From NCBI GenBank assembly GCA_946699065.1, contig CAMPDV010002178.1, forward strand, positions 17,960 through 81,959: a DNA stretch of 64,000 nt, in the 5' to 3' direction. Positions within the stretch are counted from its first letter, which is position 1. Every line of letters begins with the position of its first letter. Of the stretch, positions 63,751 to 64,000 are shown piece by piece. The stretch is from Loxodes magnus. Its lineage: Eukaryota; Ciliophora; Karyorelictea; Loxodida; Loxodidae. The notes beneath the pieces are model-generated. The model was not told the DNA's origin and did no database searches. It worked only from the letters and a program-made list of their open reading frames with translations. The position numbers and the translations under genes were made by a program.

Positions 63751-64000
63751 AAAATAGTTGAGTGATTTTTAAAGTAAAAAAAAACATTGTTTTAGTTTTG
63801 AAGTGAGAATACGAAATTTTAATACCAGAGTGAGTTAACAATGTATGAAAAATAGTTGAGTGATTTTTAAAGTAAAAAAAAACATTGTTTTAGTTTTGAA
63901 GTGAGAATACGAAATTTTAATACCAGAGTGAGTTAACAATGTATGAAAAATAGTTGAGTGATTTTTAAAGTAAAAAAAAAGCATTGTTTTAGTTTTGAAG

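Larger units (their letters stand above)
1..64000. repeat. AT-rich ~98 bp satellite DNA array filling the window
   Basis: Every part of the window is built from one tandem unit of about 98 bp; typed units are 98, 99, 101 or 103 bp. The commonest unit has about 23 G+C in 98 bases. Landmarks in order are ttgagtgattttt, aaagt, nine A, cattgtttt, gaagtgag, a variable nonamer, ttttaatacc, gagtgagttaac, aatgtatgaaaaatag. Neighbouring units are usually identical or differ at a few recurring sites, which is the pattern left by unequal exchange and gene conversion in satellite DNA. No unique sequence interrupts it. A role in centromeric or other heterochromatin is inferred from its class only. The family is not one I recognise, so no species is named. 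Confidence 0.97.
51520..64000 (+). repeat. Right array domain, forward units
   Basis: Forward units to the window end. The types tgtgtaattttt (56,168, 58,047, 61,294, 62,279) and cattttttt-ataagtg (about 56,095, 56,490, 59,050, 60,045, 62,105 and 62,403) distinguish it from the left domain. The first kilobase has a few extra single-base indels: an 8-A run near 51,651, a lost T near 52,348 and a lost T in gattttaaag near 52,421. The array is cut by the window edge in mid-unit. Confidence 0.92.

Noticed and set aside
1-64000. CRISPR array (regular repeats at constant spacing).
   Set aside because: The whole 98 bp unit is repeated. There are no unique spacers between short conserved repeats, no leader and no cas genes.
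1-64000. Telomeric repeat or rDNA spacer.
   Set aside because: The unit is far too long and lacks a G-rich telomere motif. No rRNA-like sequence or promoter element is seen.
1-64000. CENP-B box or other named centromere protein motif.
   Set aside because: The unit has at most one CpG and no stretch resembling the known GC-containing box. A centromere role stays possible but is unsupported by a motif.
1-64000. Assigning the satellite to a named family or species.
   Set aside because: I do not recognise the unit, and AT-rich satellites of about 100 bp occur in many unrelated eukaryotes. A search of satellite and genome databases with a two-unit consensus would decide.

Overview
The whole window is one AT-rich tandem repeat: a satellite DNA array with a basic unit of about 98 bp (roughly 23% G+C in the commonest unit), repeated about 650 times (window length divided by period, not a full count). 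I see no protein gene, tRNA, rRNA, transposon, CRISPR array or unique sequence anywhere in the 64 kb. Long gene-free arrays of near-identical ~100 bp AT-rich units are typical of eukaryotic heterochromatin (centromeric, pericentromeric or subtelomeric). The sequence alone does not tell me the species, and I do not recognise the satellite family.

In the reading direction of the first domain, one unit runs: ttgagtgatttttaaagt, then nine A (unit positions 19-27), cattgttttag, ttttgaagtgag, a variable block (aatacgaaa, aatactaaa or aaattaaaa), ttttaatacca, gagtgagttaacaatg, tatgaaaaatag. Units differ at a small set of recurring sites, so they can be typed. The sites are: the variable block; three alternative insertions before gaagtg (gatatg, atatg, ataagtg); 'ttta' for 'ttga' at the unit start; a 9A-g run that makes a 99 bp unit; 'actgag' for 'agtgag'; a 4 bp deletion giving acctgag; and tgtgtaattttt for gagtgattttt. 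The order of these types exposes higher-order repeats (duplicated blocks of several units) at many scales.

Layout: (1) 1-33,290, forward units, with tandem block duplications of about 0.7 to 2.6 kb and a very homogeneous zone at 12.3-18.6 kb. (2) 33,291-35,516, forward units that are heavily damaged by small deletions and insertions. (3) 35,517-51,519, the same satellite on the opposite strand. (4) 51,520-64,000, forward again. The two switch points are short-spacer inverted junctions. The damaged segment (2) is, unit type by unit type, a degraded mirror image of the first 2.3 kb of segment (3). The junction at 35.5 kb is therefore the centre of a fold-back palindrome, either a real palindromic rearrangement or, more likely in my view, a fold-back read or low-quality join in the assembly. 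The junction at 51.5 kb has no such mirror and looks like a different kind of event.

Marker units split the window in two. The actgag type is found only left of 33 kb. The tgtgtaattttt, tttaagtgag and cattttttt-ataagtg types are found only right of about 34.8 kb. The inverted segment thus belongs with the right-hand array, not the left-hand one. The strongest items for follow-up are the palindrome, the inverted 16 kb block, this left/right split, and the higher-order repeat structure.
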